A stretch of DNA of 27,262 bases, from NCBI GenBank assembly GCA_000226015.1, contig JH154536.1, forward strand, positions 390,539 to 417,800, in the 5' to 3' direction. Below, piece by piece: positions 1-17,598 of this stretch (positions are counted from its first letter, which is position 1; each line of letters starts with the position of its first letter). The DNA comes from Mnemiopsis leidyi (lineage: Eukaryota > Ctenophora > Tentaculata > Lobata > Bolinopsidae). A program made the translations under genes and the position numbers. A model generated the notes under the pieces. That model had not been told where the DNA came from and did no database searches. It was given only the letters and a program-made list of their open reading frames with translations.

Positions 1-389
1 TAGTTAAGACGATTTTGAGAGATGGGTTGACCTCAGATTTTCGATATCTTACCTCGTTTTGTCACAGCAGTCCGATGAAAAATTTTGACATTTTCCGCTT
101 CCGTCGTATCTTCCAACTGAAAAGAGCATTACTCCTCACGGTTTCAACCTAGAATGATGAGAGTTAGTTCCAGTGGTAGCCCTGATGTTTCTCTACCAGC
201 CTGTATCGAAGATTTGCTCGAAATCATAAAAATGTGTCTGTGAGGTTGCGATGAAATGACGTAGGTAGTCGCGGCGACATGCGACCTCCGAAAGTGCGAC
301 CTCAGTGCGACCTCCCGCGCAGGGGGTGCTTATGTCATCCTCACAGCATCCAGCTTCTTCAAGCAAGTCAAGGATAACAGACCGAGGAT

Positions 390-580
390 AGTCTACAGAA
401 CCTAACCATTATAGCCTACAGAACCTAACCATTATAGCCTACAGAACCTAACCATTATAGTCTACAGAACCTAACCATTATAGTCTACAGATAACAGAAC
501 CTAACAATTATAGCCTACAGAACCTTACCATTATAGTCTACAGAACCTAACCATTATAGTCTACAGAACCTAACCATTAT
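390..580. repeat. 23-bp minisatellite, 8 copies
   Basis: Eight head-to-tail copies of a 23-bp unit (AGYCTACAGAACCTAACCAT plus TAT) run without gaps. The fifth copy (482-511) carries a 7-bp insertion that duplicates an internal ATAACAG-like segment, and the sixth has one substitution. A decayed partial copy follows at 581-600. The array ends about 20 bp before the splice acceptor of the coiled-coil exon at 622, so it supplies the sequence just upstream of that acceptor. No coding is seen in 1-389. Confidence 0.95.
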
Positions 581-621
581 AACCTACCTGCTTACAAAAC
601 TTAATCCCTTATACAACGCAG

Positions 622-3600
622 GAGATTGACAAGCTGAAGAAGGAAAAGGAAGCTCTAACATCTGAAGTGACAGATCTGAGAAGGCAGAACACAGAGCTGA
701 GAAGCTCTACAGCTCCCTCTTCAGCCCCCTCTTCAGCTCCCCCAGAGCGGAACCACGTCAGACACACCTCCTCCTCGGATGACGCGAACCTTGCTGAGAA
801 CACCCGACTTCTAGCTCTTCAGGAGAACACTCTTAACGGCACTGTGAATTCCACTGACGACGAAGGTAGGGAAAATTGATCTGTTCAGCCCACGTGCGCG
901 CGGCTTGAAATTAGGAGGGTATAGGAGAAGTCTATCTGTCTTTTGTTATTATGGACTGTTCTAGCTGGGCTTCTTTCCTTTTTTCACGCGAGTCAGTAGT
1001 GCTATAGCGCTTTCTGATACTTATCATTATTTTCCTCGTTCCTTCCCTCCTGGTGCTTTACTAATACCAGACTGAAGGACTAGATTATATTGTATTTAAT
1101 GTGAGTCCCGTGCTTCTCTGGCGACCCAGTTAAGCACGTCACTCAACAAGCAATTTGGTGAGATGTGCACTGGTAAACAACAAAATAACATGTTGACAGC
1201 CTGGTTAAATTTCATTGGGCTACCGTGATGTCCAGTTACAGGGCCGATACAGAGGTTTTTCCCCCTCTCCCTCTGTCGCTCTCGGGACGCTTCTCCCAAA
1301 ACTACCGAATCTTCTCCGCCAGACAGGCTGTGTATCTAGCTGTCTTGATCGTCGTCACGCTGGGTTTTCCTGGCTCTCTGATATGGGTTGCCATGGCAAC
1401 AACAGTCTGTAGGATAATTCCAGTACTTGATCTTGTATACCCGGCCATATAACCCTTCTTTAAAACCTAGGTCCGCCAAATAGTTTTCAGTAAGTGCGGC
1501 AACGCGGACACGTGTCAGTGTGTCACTTTATTCACATGTGGGCTGAGATCTGTCACATTCCCCGAGCTACCGTGTGTTTCTCTCAGTACACGACAACCGC
1601 CGGCCGTGCCAAGCTGCTGCGACCTGGTTTGCTATTAGGGATACGGTAAATGACGATTCCTCAAGAATGTCATTAGAAACAGGTCTTGTTGATTGGTATT
1701 CGCAAGTCCTGCTATAGGATACTTTTGTGACTTTTAGTCAGTTCCAAAATCCAGAGACCAGTCATTGTATGGGTACCAATTTGTCTGATGGAGCTCCCAC
1801 CAGACCTGGTCCGCGCTCCTGTACGATTATTGGAACTAAATTTAGGATCTGCCAGGAGAATTTCCATTCCGAGCAAGCTCTAGAGGAACATTTCTAACCT
1901 CGTTCCACCCCGGTTTTATTGGAGTTAATTCTTTTCGACACCTCTTTGTAGGAATGTTTAATAACCTTGCTGGATACGCTTCGGTAAAATTAATTAGATA
2001 ATCATTATAATTATTGTGCCGTAGCAGGAAAAAGCTGGAATTAGAGAGGCAACTCTTTTCAGCCCATAATTTTTGCATTTAGCATGTTCCCTTGTTTGCC
2101 TTTGTGTTTAAAAGAGGCCTGGGCCTCAAGCTTGCTCGTCAAAATCAGCCGTTATTATTTTTCGTGTAATCGAGTTTTTAAATCTGCTGTCATTAATTAT
2201 GTCTGATTAGAAAAATCTCAAATCTGGGAGGTCATCTGGCTTAATTAATAACCGTAATTGATTGCTTCGTTTGATACATATTTAGTATTAGCTTGAATTA
2301 GTATTACTACTACAATTTTCAATTACATCTCCGAGTGAAGTTTGATGTAACCTTAGTTCAGACGTCAGAACAACATGGCGGCAAACGGTAAGTGGATTCT
2401 GACTTCATCCCAATTAATCTTTGTTGTGATCACCAGAATCCAAATCGCATGTCTGCGTCCATCCTTCCGAGCCATTAGCTAGTGATAATTTGTTTTAATT
2501 TTCAAATCGGGTGACGTTAAAAAGTTTTCTTCAATTAGCAAATATATCACATAAATGCTCAGACTTTTCGACTAATCTGATTTGATGTTTTAACACACAT
2601 TAGCCCAACATTTGAATTTTCTTGTAGAGCCTCCTTCCGTGTATATTTTGCCCATTTCAACGCCGTCTTATTTTTATTTAACTCAAAAATACACAAACGT
2701 ATCCAGAAGACGACAGTAACATGGCTATGATGACCAATTGTAATTATGGAATTAGATCATTCAATTTTATTAGAGGGCCGATTATATTTTTCACCATCAA
2801 TGAATTCTGGCAGCTTACAACTTTTTGGCTGTTTTTCGTGCGCTCAAGTTAGCTATGTATAATCATCTAGACTGAAGGTACTCGTAAAATCTTTTAGCCA
2901 TCACAAATTTGCAGCCATACAGCCAAGATCAGAGAGGTTTCCAGTGACTCCAGATTTTCTCTCTTTAAATCATTTCATTATAACCTGACGTCCACTACGT
3001 CGATACAAAACGTTTCCCAGTCCGCCCAGCTAACGACTCCTGGTTTCAGTGGTTGTTAGACGACAGAAGAACGACCAGGACGGATCTGAACGTCCCATGT
3101 CTATGGCAGAGAGAATGAGTATGTTCGAGTCAAAACCGTCCGGTGGGAGGAGTTTTGGCAACGGTCCAACCTCCAACGGAATCGGAGCTAAGAGAGGAGG
3201 ATGGAAAAACGCTCAACCACAGGTTGTAGATTTTAGGTGTGCTTAATGGTCAGAGCTCATAATTTTCGCACTTGTGCTGTTTTCTATTGTCATTTGTCGG
3301 CGATTGGCCAATTTCGTTTTGTTAATATTATCCTCTCTCCAAAATAAATGTTCTGCTTTCTCATCCGACAATTTACAAGTAAAGTTTTTTGGGCAACGAA
3401 AATTTGCAAATAGTGGCCGATGACAGGAAGACAATGTGGACACAGCCGTCTACTGACTAAGTCTACCTCCCCCAGTAGACATGAAGTTCTCAGAGCCTAA
3501 CACTCTCCTCTCTCCAGGTCAAGTTAGCGGAGGAGAAGCCGGACGACAAGGCGGAGAGTTCGCCCGTGACACGCCGCTCAACCCGGGTCAGTCAGCACGC

Positions 3601-5785
3601 CAAGGACAACAGACACACAATGCCTCCCAACATGTTCTCCCCTAAACAGATATCCTCCGAGAGAAAGGAAGTTCCTAAACCTGCGGAGAGCAAGCCTGCT
3701 GCTGGGAGTGTCCAGGCTGCGAGTGGGAGGGACAAGATGAGGACAGCGCTGGGCGGGATGATGGCTGCTATTGAGACGGAGAAACAGCACAAGGGAATGT
3801 GAGTAGTGCCGGATTGATTTACTGATTTAATATTCCTTACTCATCCTGGTTCTATAAAAGTATATAGTACTACAGTAGTAGGAGTCAAAATCAAGGTTTC
3901 AGAACATTTGTTGAGCTGTTTAGCAGAGTAATTTTATCATTAGACTTCCAGTGAAGTGGTATATTAGCCTGCAGCATGAAACCCTACACTGTACATTTAA
4001 GTACATAGCGCTTATAGCGAACAGTGTCAGTTGTACTTGGCGAGATATCTAAAACAGAATGGTAAAGCTCAATAGGATGAGTTCTGAAAATAGCCATCTG
4101 TAATTAACTAGCGATGCAGCTAACTGTCAAACCTTACAAATAGATTAATCAACAATATTTATGTCTAGAAAGTTGACATGAATGGAATGTACTAATTAGA
4201 AGGGACCTTTTTTACGGAAAACGGAAAACTACCTCGGCTGGCGAATTGCATGAAAGTCTGACGAGAAGTTTAGCTATTGCAGTTTTCCAGAAGCCAAGAA
4301 AAATCTCCTAATTTGAATGAATTAAAATTTACAGTCTAATAGTATGGTTTTCTATTATATTAGAATTAAACTTTTGGAGATAAAGTTTTTGCCTTCAGAA
4401 TATCACCATCCCACTGGAAACTATCAGTAGCTGATATAAGCAATGACATCGACCAGTTGGTGGAATCACTAAACATCACAGAAAGTCCACGAATGCGAAC
4501 TTTTAGATCCTCCAGTCCTTTGAATGACCTTCGTTTATATCCCCACAAGCTCACCTCAATCAACAGATCTCCATCGCCCCACCACACCTTCCCATCCCAA
4601 CATTTAGCCCCACCACACTCCACCAACACACCACATCACAACATCTCCCTCCCCAGCATCAGAACTTCGCCCTTCATCAGAGCCCCCTCTCCCCACCTGA
4701 ATGTAACTGAGCGAGTATCCAACTTTTCGAAAAGCTGCAATGATCTTATCTACAATTTAGATCAGACGTTGAATCAAGACCCTGGAGTTGAAGAGGATCA
4801 TCATCCAGATCAGAAGTCGGAAAAGATCACCAGAAGTCCGGAGATGGAGAGGGAAGTTGAAACTGTTGACAAAGAAGACAAGCCAGGATCTACAATCAGC
4901 ACGAGAAGAAGTGATAGCCCAGTTCGGGATCCAGATCGGTCTTTATCCCCACCACGAAACACAAGAAGCAGAATTATACGGCCATGGGAAAAAGTAGACG
5001 GAGAAACCCCTGAGGAAAATCTCAGCAAAATTAGGTCCGAAAGGTCACCTCTAAGGATAAACGTCTCTAATAGAAAAAGGAGCTCCAGTATGGAATCTTC
5101 CTACGATAATTACCACTCTACCAAGCAGTCCTTCATCGTGAGACCCAGCTGTATCACCCCCATCAACACCACCAACCTTTACTACTCCAACCCGGTCTCT
5201 CGTCCCATCACTCCTCTGGAAACGTCAGAACTCCTCTACATCTCCAGCAGATCACCCTCACCTGAAATACTGTTCCCACCCTACAGGAAACCATCACCCT
5301 CCAACCGCCGACCTCTGACTAGATCTCGCGGAACCAGCCCTCTTAAAGTCAGTTTTGAGGAAGACAAAGAGACGGATATCAGCCCCTTGAGAAGGACACC
5401 AGATTTGTCCTCAGAACGTTCCAGATTAAGACATGGAAGTGCCCTGGACAACTCCAGAAGTCCGTCCCCTCTGAAGAATCCTCTCAGAACCTCCTCCCCT
5501 AAATCACTTTTGGACCGGTCTGTCTCTCCTTTCGACCAGATGGTTTACATTCCGGGTAAAAAAGGTACTCCTGTCTCTAAAGAAGATGTAACAATTCTAC
5601 CTGCAACACTTAGAGAGACGACCCAGTCTCCTGGTCTGGAGGAGGGTGATGAGAGCGGAAGAGATGGAAGGTGGGGTCTGGAGGGTGATCAGGGTGGTGG
5701 AGGCAAGTGGAGTGGGTACGACAGTGATGGTGATGGATATCGGACTGCTAATACCTCGCCAGAAGGCGGGATTCCTTGGTGGTAG
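622..5785 (+). CDS. Coiled-coil and Ser/Pro-rich protein, 3' part of gene (exons 622-865, 3050-3222, 3518-3798, 4399-5785)
   Basis: I do not recognise a named family. Four exons join in one frame with GT-AG borders: 622-865 ends in phase 1, 3050-3222 in phase 0, 3518-3798 in phase 2, and 4399-5785 ends at TAG. The joined piece is 694 residues and is open at the 5' end, so the gene starts outside the window unless an internal promoter is used (1228 or 2375). Residues 1-28 are a Lys/Glu/Leu heptad segment typical of a coiled-coil end. A short helix motif, MSMAERMSMFES, follows in the second exon. The last exon is basic and disordered, with about ten Ser-Pro sites (RSPSP, RAPSP, RKPSP and similar), likely targets of proline-directed kinases, and ends in IPWW. 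The donor after 3222 (CAG|gttgta) is weak. By analogy with similar proteins it may be a cytoskeletal scaffold; that is inference. Coding frame and exon joins are well supported, identity is not. Confidence 0.75.
1228..1408 (+). CDS. Candidate alternative first exon encoding a membrane anchor
   Basis: An ATG at 1228 opens 60 codons, then one base before a GT donor (T|gtagga), giving phase 1. That is the phase needed by the exon at 3050. The peptide has a Ser/Pro/Leu-rich start (MSSYRADTEVFPPLPLSL), an Arg-containing stretch, then a hydrophobic segment at about residues 34-57 (AVYLAVLIVVTLGFPGSLIW). Codons are richer in C and G at third positions than the surrounding AT-rich intron, which favours real coding. 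If spliced to 3050 it would give a 673-residue membrane-anchored isoform of the downstream gene. The donor is only moderate and no promoter is recognised. It could also be an unrelated small membrane-protein ORF ending at 1452. Confidence 0.45.
2375..2387 (+). CDS. Candidate alternative first exon (MAAN)
   Basis: A 13-base coding start, ATG GCG GCA AAC G, is followed at once by a strong donor (gtaagt). It has a near-ideal initiation context (AACATGG) and ends in phase 1, matching the acceptor at 3050. Spliced there, it gives a 617-residue isoform beginning MAANVVVRRQ that lacks the coiled coil. A CRE-like GACGTCAG lies about 10 bases upstream, compatible with an internal promoter. Such tiny first exons ending in gtaagt are common in animal genes, but this one rests on sequence alone. 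Confidence 0.6.
2388..3049 (+). other. Intron; no further feature seen
   Basis: AT-rich sequence between the candidate MAAN exon and the exon at 3050. It ends in a normal acceptor (tcctggtttcag). The preceding stretch 1409-2374 and the intron 3799-4398 are likewise AT-rich, and I see no open frame or repeat in them that I would defend. Confidence 0.6.
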
Positions 5786-6801
5786 AATCCTGTTTTCATT
5801 TTCAATCAGATCCAGTTGTAACAAGTAATTAGTTGTAATTATAATTCTACTTTTTAAATTAGAATTAATATATCTTACCTATCATTATGTATTTATGTAT
5901 TTAACGTTTCAGAACTCAGTAGTAATTATTATTAACTTTAAGTGTGGTTTAATGTTTAATTTGTTACTTTATAACTTTGTATTGCACAGAATTTATTCTG
6001 CAAGCCAGTTTGTTTTCAATTGAATTGTATTGTTTATTATGTAAATTAGTAATTTACATGTTAATCGTATCAGTATGGTAATTCTAGTATCAAATTTCTG
6101 TCATCATATCTACCATTCTCGCTTCTCACAACCTTTGAACCTTAAAATGATTGTATAATAGAATCTTCGACTTTCAGAATGAACTCATTAAATTTTTCCT
6201 TTTCTTATGGTATAATTTGCATGCGTTCATAACGCACAAAGCTTGGGGTGTCCCCCATTAACAGTTAACACCCATCATTTTATCATTTAACAAGATAATT
6301 GAACATCATCACCGAATTGTTATGCTTTCAGGAATCATTCTGTCGGGAGGTAAGATAGCGAAACCACCGACTACTCAGTCTTAGCACCACCTAACAATAC
6401 ACTATCTGCAGTGACGCATGATCTGCATGTTTAAATCACATCGATTACACGTATATTTATATACTATAATTATATCCTACATAAAATTGTGTGATATTAT
6501 CTGACTAAGTTCGGGCTTCAGCGGAAAGATAAAACTTCCGACCCCTCATCAGCATACAATCGCAGCCCCACGTAAACATCTGCTATTAGCTTGTCCCATT
6601 ATCTCATTACAGTGGAGTTAGTATCTCATTATGTAAGTTTCATGGCGGTCCTACACCGGCCCCATTTCCGCTCCTCCTTTAGCTCTGTTTTATAGCCCCA
6701 GTCCCGTGACCTGATGTACACGACTTGTTGTGTATAGTTAGTATACAGACCGGTGTTCCATTGTTTTGTTGTGTCAGTTCGTGCCGGTTTTACGCGTTGC
6801 C
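5786..6801. other. 3' untranslated region and intergenic or promoter stretch
   Basis: AT-rich sequence follows the stop of the Ser/Pro-rich gene. No consensus AATAAA was noticed near the stop; an ATTAAA lies near 6188. Base composition becomes more GC-rich over about 6620-6760, just before the ATG at 6802, as expected for a promoter and 5' leader of the CH-domain gene. A TTTTATAGC at about 6688-6696 is a possible but unproven TATA-like site. Confidence 0.4.
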
Positions 6802-14127
<7,326 letters not shown>

Positions 14128-16760
14128 AACTGCCACTTCCGCCCTTGTCCGGGGCTCACTTTTCTATCCTACTCGAGTTTGTGAGAGCTGCGTTGCCGCG
14201 TCCTGAAAGTTTTTCTGGTAGAGAAAGTCTGGCTTGTAGTTTGTCCTTCAATCTGGTGTGATACCGAGTTTTTAGTGAGCGAAAGGACGAATTCTGTATC
14301 ATGTTTGTATTTGTGGCTCCTAATTTGTGATATTTCAGCAAAATAGAAGTAGATTCCCGCGATTTTTAAGAAAAATTAGTGCAAAGAAAACGGATTTATG
14401 CACCACTCAATCGTGTCTGACATTTAAAAAAATTTGAAGATTTTTCCAAGAATGGTATTGTTCTTGTTTTTGATAGTCGATATTCATATCGAACACGACA
14501 TAATTTGTTTTCGAATCGAAGATATCTAACAACTTTAACCATTGCTTATGAAACTGAAAGAAGCTTGCTTAGCCTATCTAAGTTGCAATATTTTTCTTCA
14601 ACTTGCTGTCAATTGAATAATCTTAGCCTTTCTTTGACCTTAAAATTTCGTCCTAGTCAATCTTGCATTTGTAAAATATATTTTATTGTTGGCGTATAAC
14701 CTGTAAAATTTCTTCTTCAATGTAAGTAGCCATGATATTTGATTTCTGTATGCAAATTTTTGACAGCTTAGCTGAGAGGAAAAATTTTTAAAATTATGTA
14801 TAATGTAAAGAAGCATGTGGATACTTATTTAATATTTGACATTTTGTACATAAAAATTGAGTTTACAACGTTTACTATAAACGCATTCTTGTACAGAATT
14901 CTTGTACGGCATAAAGCTTTATGGAATTCAAATTTACTCGCTTTAAAAAACTGGGTCACAAAGAAGTAAGAACGACGTCAACTATGGCCATATTGAAATT
15001 TTCAATTGGTCATTCTTGGAACGACAGATGCTCATACCAATTGCCCAATGGCTAAATGAAATAAACAAAAATATGTTCGGGCGGCGGGGGCAGCGCCACC
15101 AACTTCCAGTTCCACTACTACTAACACTTCTCTCTCGCTTTGCAATACCTTCCTTCTTTCTGTCGCAGCTCATGGAAGTCGGAGTTTTACTTCTGTTTTT
15201 ATTTGAAAACACAAAACATGGTCAATACAAATATGAAAACTCAATCAAAATATAAAAGGACGGTCCTCGTCCCTGGGAGCCGAGCTTGCTTGGAATGTTA
15301 ATTATGACCTTATAGATTTTTAAGGCAGTGGAATTGAGGCAGTGACTTTTGTGCATGCACTTTAAATGCGTGGAGTGTATCACTTCCAAGTTGGCTGCCT
15401 GATTCACTTCCCTTACAATCGTTTAACGCTGCCTTCAAAACGGTGTTATAGTGCTTGTTCGGATTCAAATATTTTTCATGTGTGTCTACATGCTTGACGA
15501 CCGTAGAAAGTGGACAGAGGGGATTGGGGATAGGAGGATGGAGAGGAGAAAGAGAAGATTGAAGAAGGAGCGTTGAGAGATGAGAGTGGAGAGGAGAAAG
15601 GGGAGAGTGGCTAGATAACTGGCTCACGTTGGTGTTCGGAACATGTTGGTTGTTGCGGCTGAACTGTCCGAGTTGAAAAGTAAAGACCTCTCCCAACAGG
15701 TCAAACCAAAAGCAACGTGTAAATTAAGAAATTAGAAACCTAGCATTTATGGCCGACCTGAACATTTTATCCCAACGGTTCTGAATTCTGATGATCAATA
15801 TTTTATTGACTTCACCCCATGTAGGGAAATGTTAGGCCTATTTGCATTTAAATCAGACAAGCTGTAATTTTGGCTTTTTGAGCTCATGTTTGAGGGAAAC
15901 CTTGACCAATCAAGTGAAATCGGAAAGTCTCTTTCTATAATCTTCAATCCTCTTAAATCTGTACTATATTTTGACAACTTTAACTCGTTTATTTTGAAAT
16001 AATTTAAAATTTCCATCACGGCATGAATGACCGAGGTACTTACATTTTGAAAGTGCTAGTCTTTTACAATTTAAAGTGCCAAATTCCCCGAGCAATGACC
16101 AAAGATCCTTACTTAAGGTTACAAATAAGTAAACACCACCTGCTCCTTATAATCACCTGCAAATGCGCTACATTGACAGATTGGTTATTATATCGATAAC
16201 ATGCTGACCACGCCCAGTGTAATAATTTTTGGTAATTTACAGCCAGTGTCGATGTATGCAACCACACCAATACTTAATATCCAGGGATCAGAGCAGATTT
16301 TCCCTTTTGAGGTATAAACGGTCATTGTAGGCACGCTCTGCCACGACGCCGTTTGAGTTAAATCTCTCTTGAAGGTTGTGTGTGTCTGTCAGTGTGTGCG
16401 TGAGCTCTTGTCTTTTGTAAGCTTTAGTTGTTTTGTTTGAATATTTGAGATGCAACTGTAATTTTATATCACTTTTTAATATATGCATAGTATTGTGATA
16501 ATTCAAACGATTGGTATTAAACTTTACACGAATGGACCTTCACAATACACGCTAAAAGACTTAAAGAAATACATGTTTTGCATTTCTTATTATCCTCCTG
16601 GCCCACCATCGTAAATGTATAATTGAATTTTCTTTACGCGCACTGCCTAAAAGGAAAGTTACTTTGAAGATAAAATGGACAAAATGTATGAAAAGACCAG
16701 ACCTATTGTTGGAAATCTTCATATACCAGCAAGAAGCAGCTGGTGCAGTTGATTTTAACA
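14128..16760. other. 3' untranslated region and intergenic stretch
   Basis: AT-rich sequence after the CH-domain gene. A purine-rich tract of GGAGA/GAAAG type covers about 15510-15615 and generates a low-complexity Ser/Pro/Leu frame on the minus strand that I do not accept as a gene. A GT-rich run lies at 16376-16402. A 17-base match to sequence near 22337 sits at 15281-15297. No gene is supported here. Confidence 0.5.
15281..15297 (+). repeat. 17-base dispersed repeat, copy 1
   Basis: CGAGCTTGCTTGGAATG occurs here and again, identical and in the same orientation, at 22337-22353. Flanking sequence is not alike beyond a few bases. It may be the conserved end of a dispersed element. Confidence 0.5.
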
Positions 16761-17008
16761 CTACAAGCCTGATTGTCAGTAGATTTACACACTACAAGCC
16801 TGATTGTCAGTAGATTTACACACTACAAGCCTGATTGTCAGTAGATTTACACACTACAAGCCTGATTGTCAGTAGATTTACACGCTACAAGCCTGATTGT
16901 CAGTAGATTTACACACTACAAGCCTGATTGTCAGGAGATTTACACGCTACAAGCCTGATTGTCAGTAGATTTACACGCTACAAGCCTGATTGTCAGGAGA
17001 TTTACACA
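16761..17008. repeat. 31-bp minisatellite, 8 copies
   Basis: Eight exact-length 31-bp units, each starting CTACAAGCCTGATTGTCAGT, fill 248 bp. Substitutions are confined to two sites: T/G in CAGTAGA versus CAGGAGA, and A/G in ACACA versus ACACG. This implies recent expansion. The array is about 590 bp upstream of the protease start codon. A short preceding DNA stretch (TTTTAACA) and the following CTACATTTG are unique. Confidence 0.96.
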
Positions 17009-17598
17009 CTACATTTGTTCACTTTCATTTGCTCCTTACATGAGTTTGTTACTAGTAAGCTTCAAATCAATTAACTCTGCTCCAAACGATGGTTTAGTAA
17101 GACTCAAAACAGTACTCAAAATGCTTCCATCAACATTACTGCTTTATAATGAGAGTTGCAATGCATACCTGTGTTTATAAATACCAGTGTATATAACTAC
17201 CAGCATGTATATGGTCGAATACATTTACACAGCTTGTGTACCCTTAGCGATTTGTTAATAGCGGAAATTGGAATTTGCGTACTTTGGTGCTCCCGCCATG
17301 AAGATCTAAAGATCGATTGAGTCCGTAGATCGTCCTTTAAATTGTATAGTTCCTCTTGTAGTCGTTCTAAGTTACGTTAGAAGTACCTGTAGCATAGCTT
17401 CGCCAGTTGACTGGCCGTTCTGTACTCGATTATCGTTTTTGCTGGTGTGTTGGAGATTAGTGTAGGAACGACCTTGACATTAAGCACAAGAGAAACAAAG
17501 TAAGTTGCGGTTTAACAATAATCATTGCTCGATAAGCGAGGAGCACAGGTAAATGTAAAACACTGTAAAGCTGTCGGACAGGACACACCGGTTTAAAG

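Noticed and set aside
1-389. Repeated GTGCGACCTC words near 270-320 considered as a CRISPR-like or coding repeat
   Set aside because: Only about three irregular short copies with no constant spacer; eukaryotic context makes CRISPR implausible.
4366-4629. 87-codon minus-strand frame
   Set aside because: Antisense to the start of the Ser/Pro-rich last exon; no independent support.
15016-15255. Plus-strand 79-codon frame with a Leu/Phe-rich segment
   Set aside because: No good context, no partner exons, and the hydrophobic run comes from a pyrimidine-rich stretch.
15310-15696. 128-codon minus-strand frame rich in Ser, Pro and Leu
   Set aside because: Most of it is the complement of a purine-rich low-complexity tract; no domain, splice context or homologue recognised.
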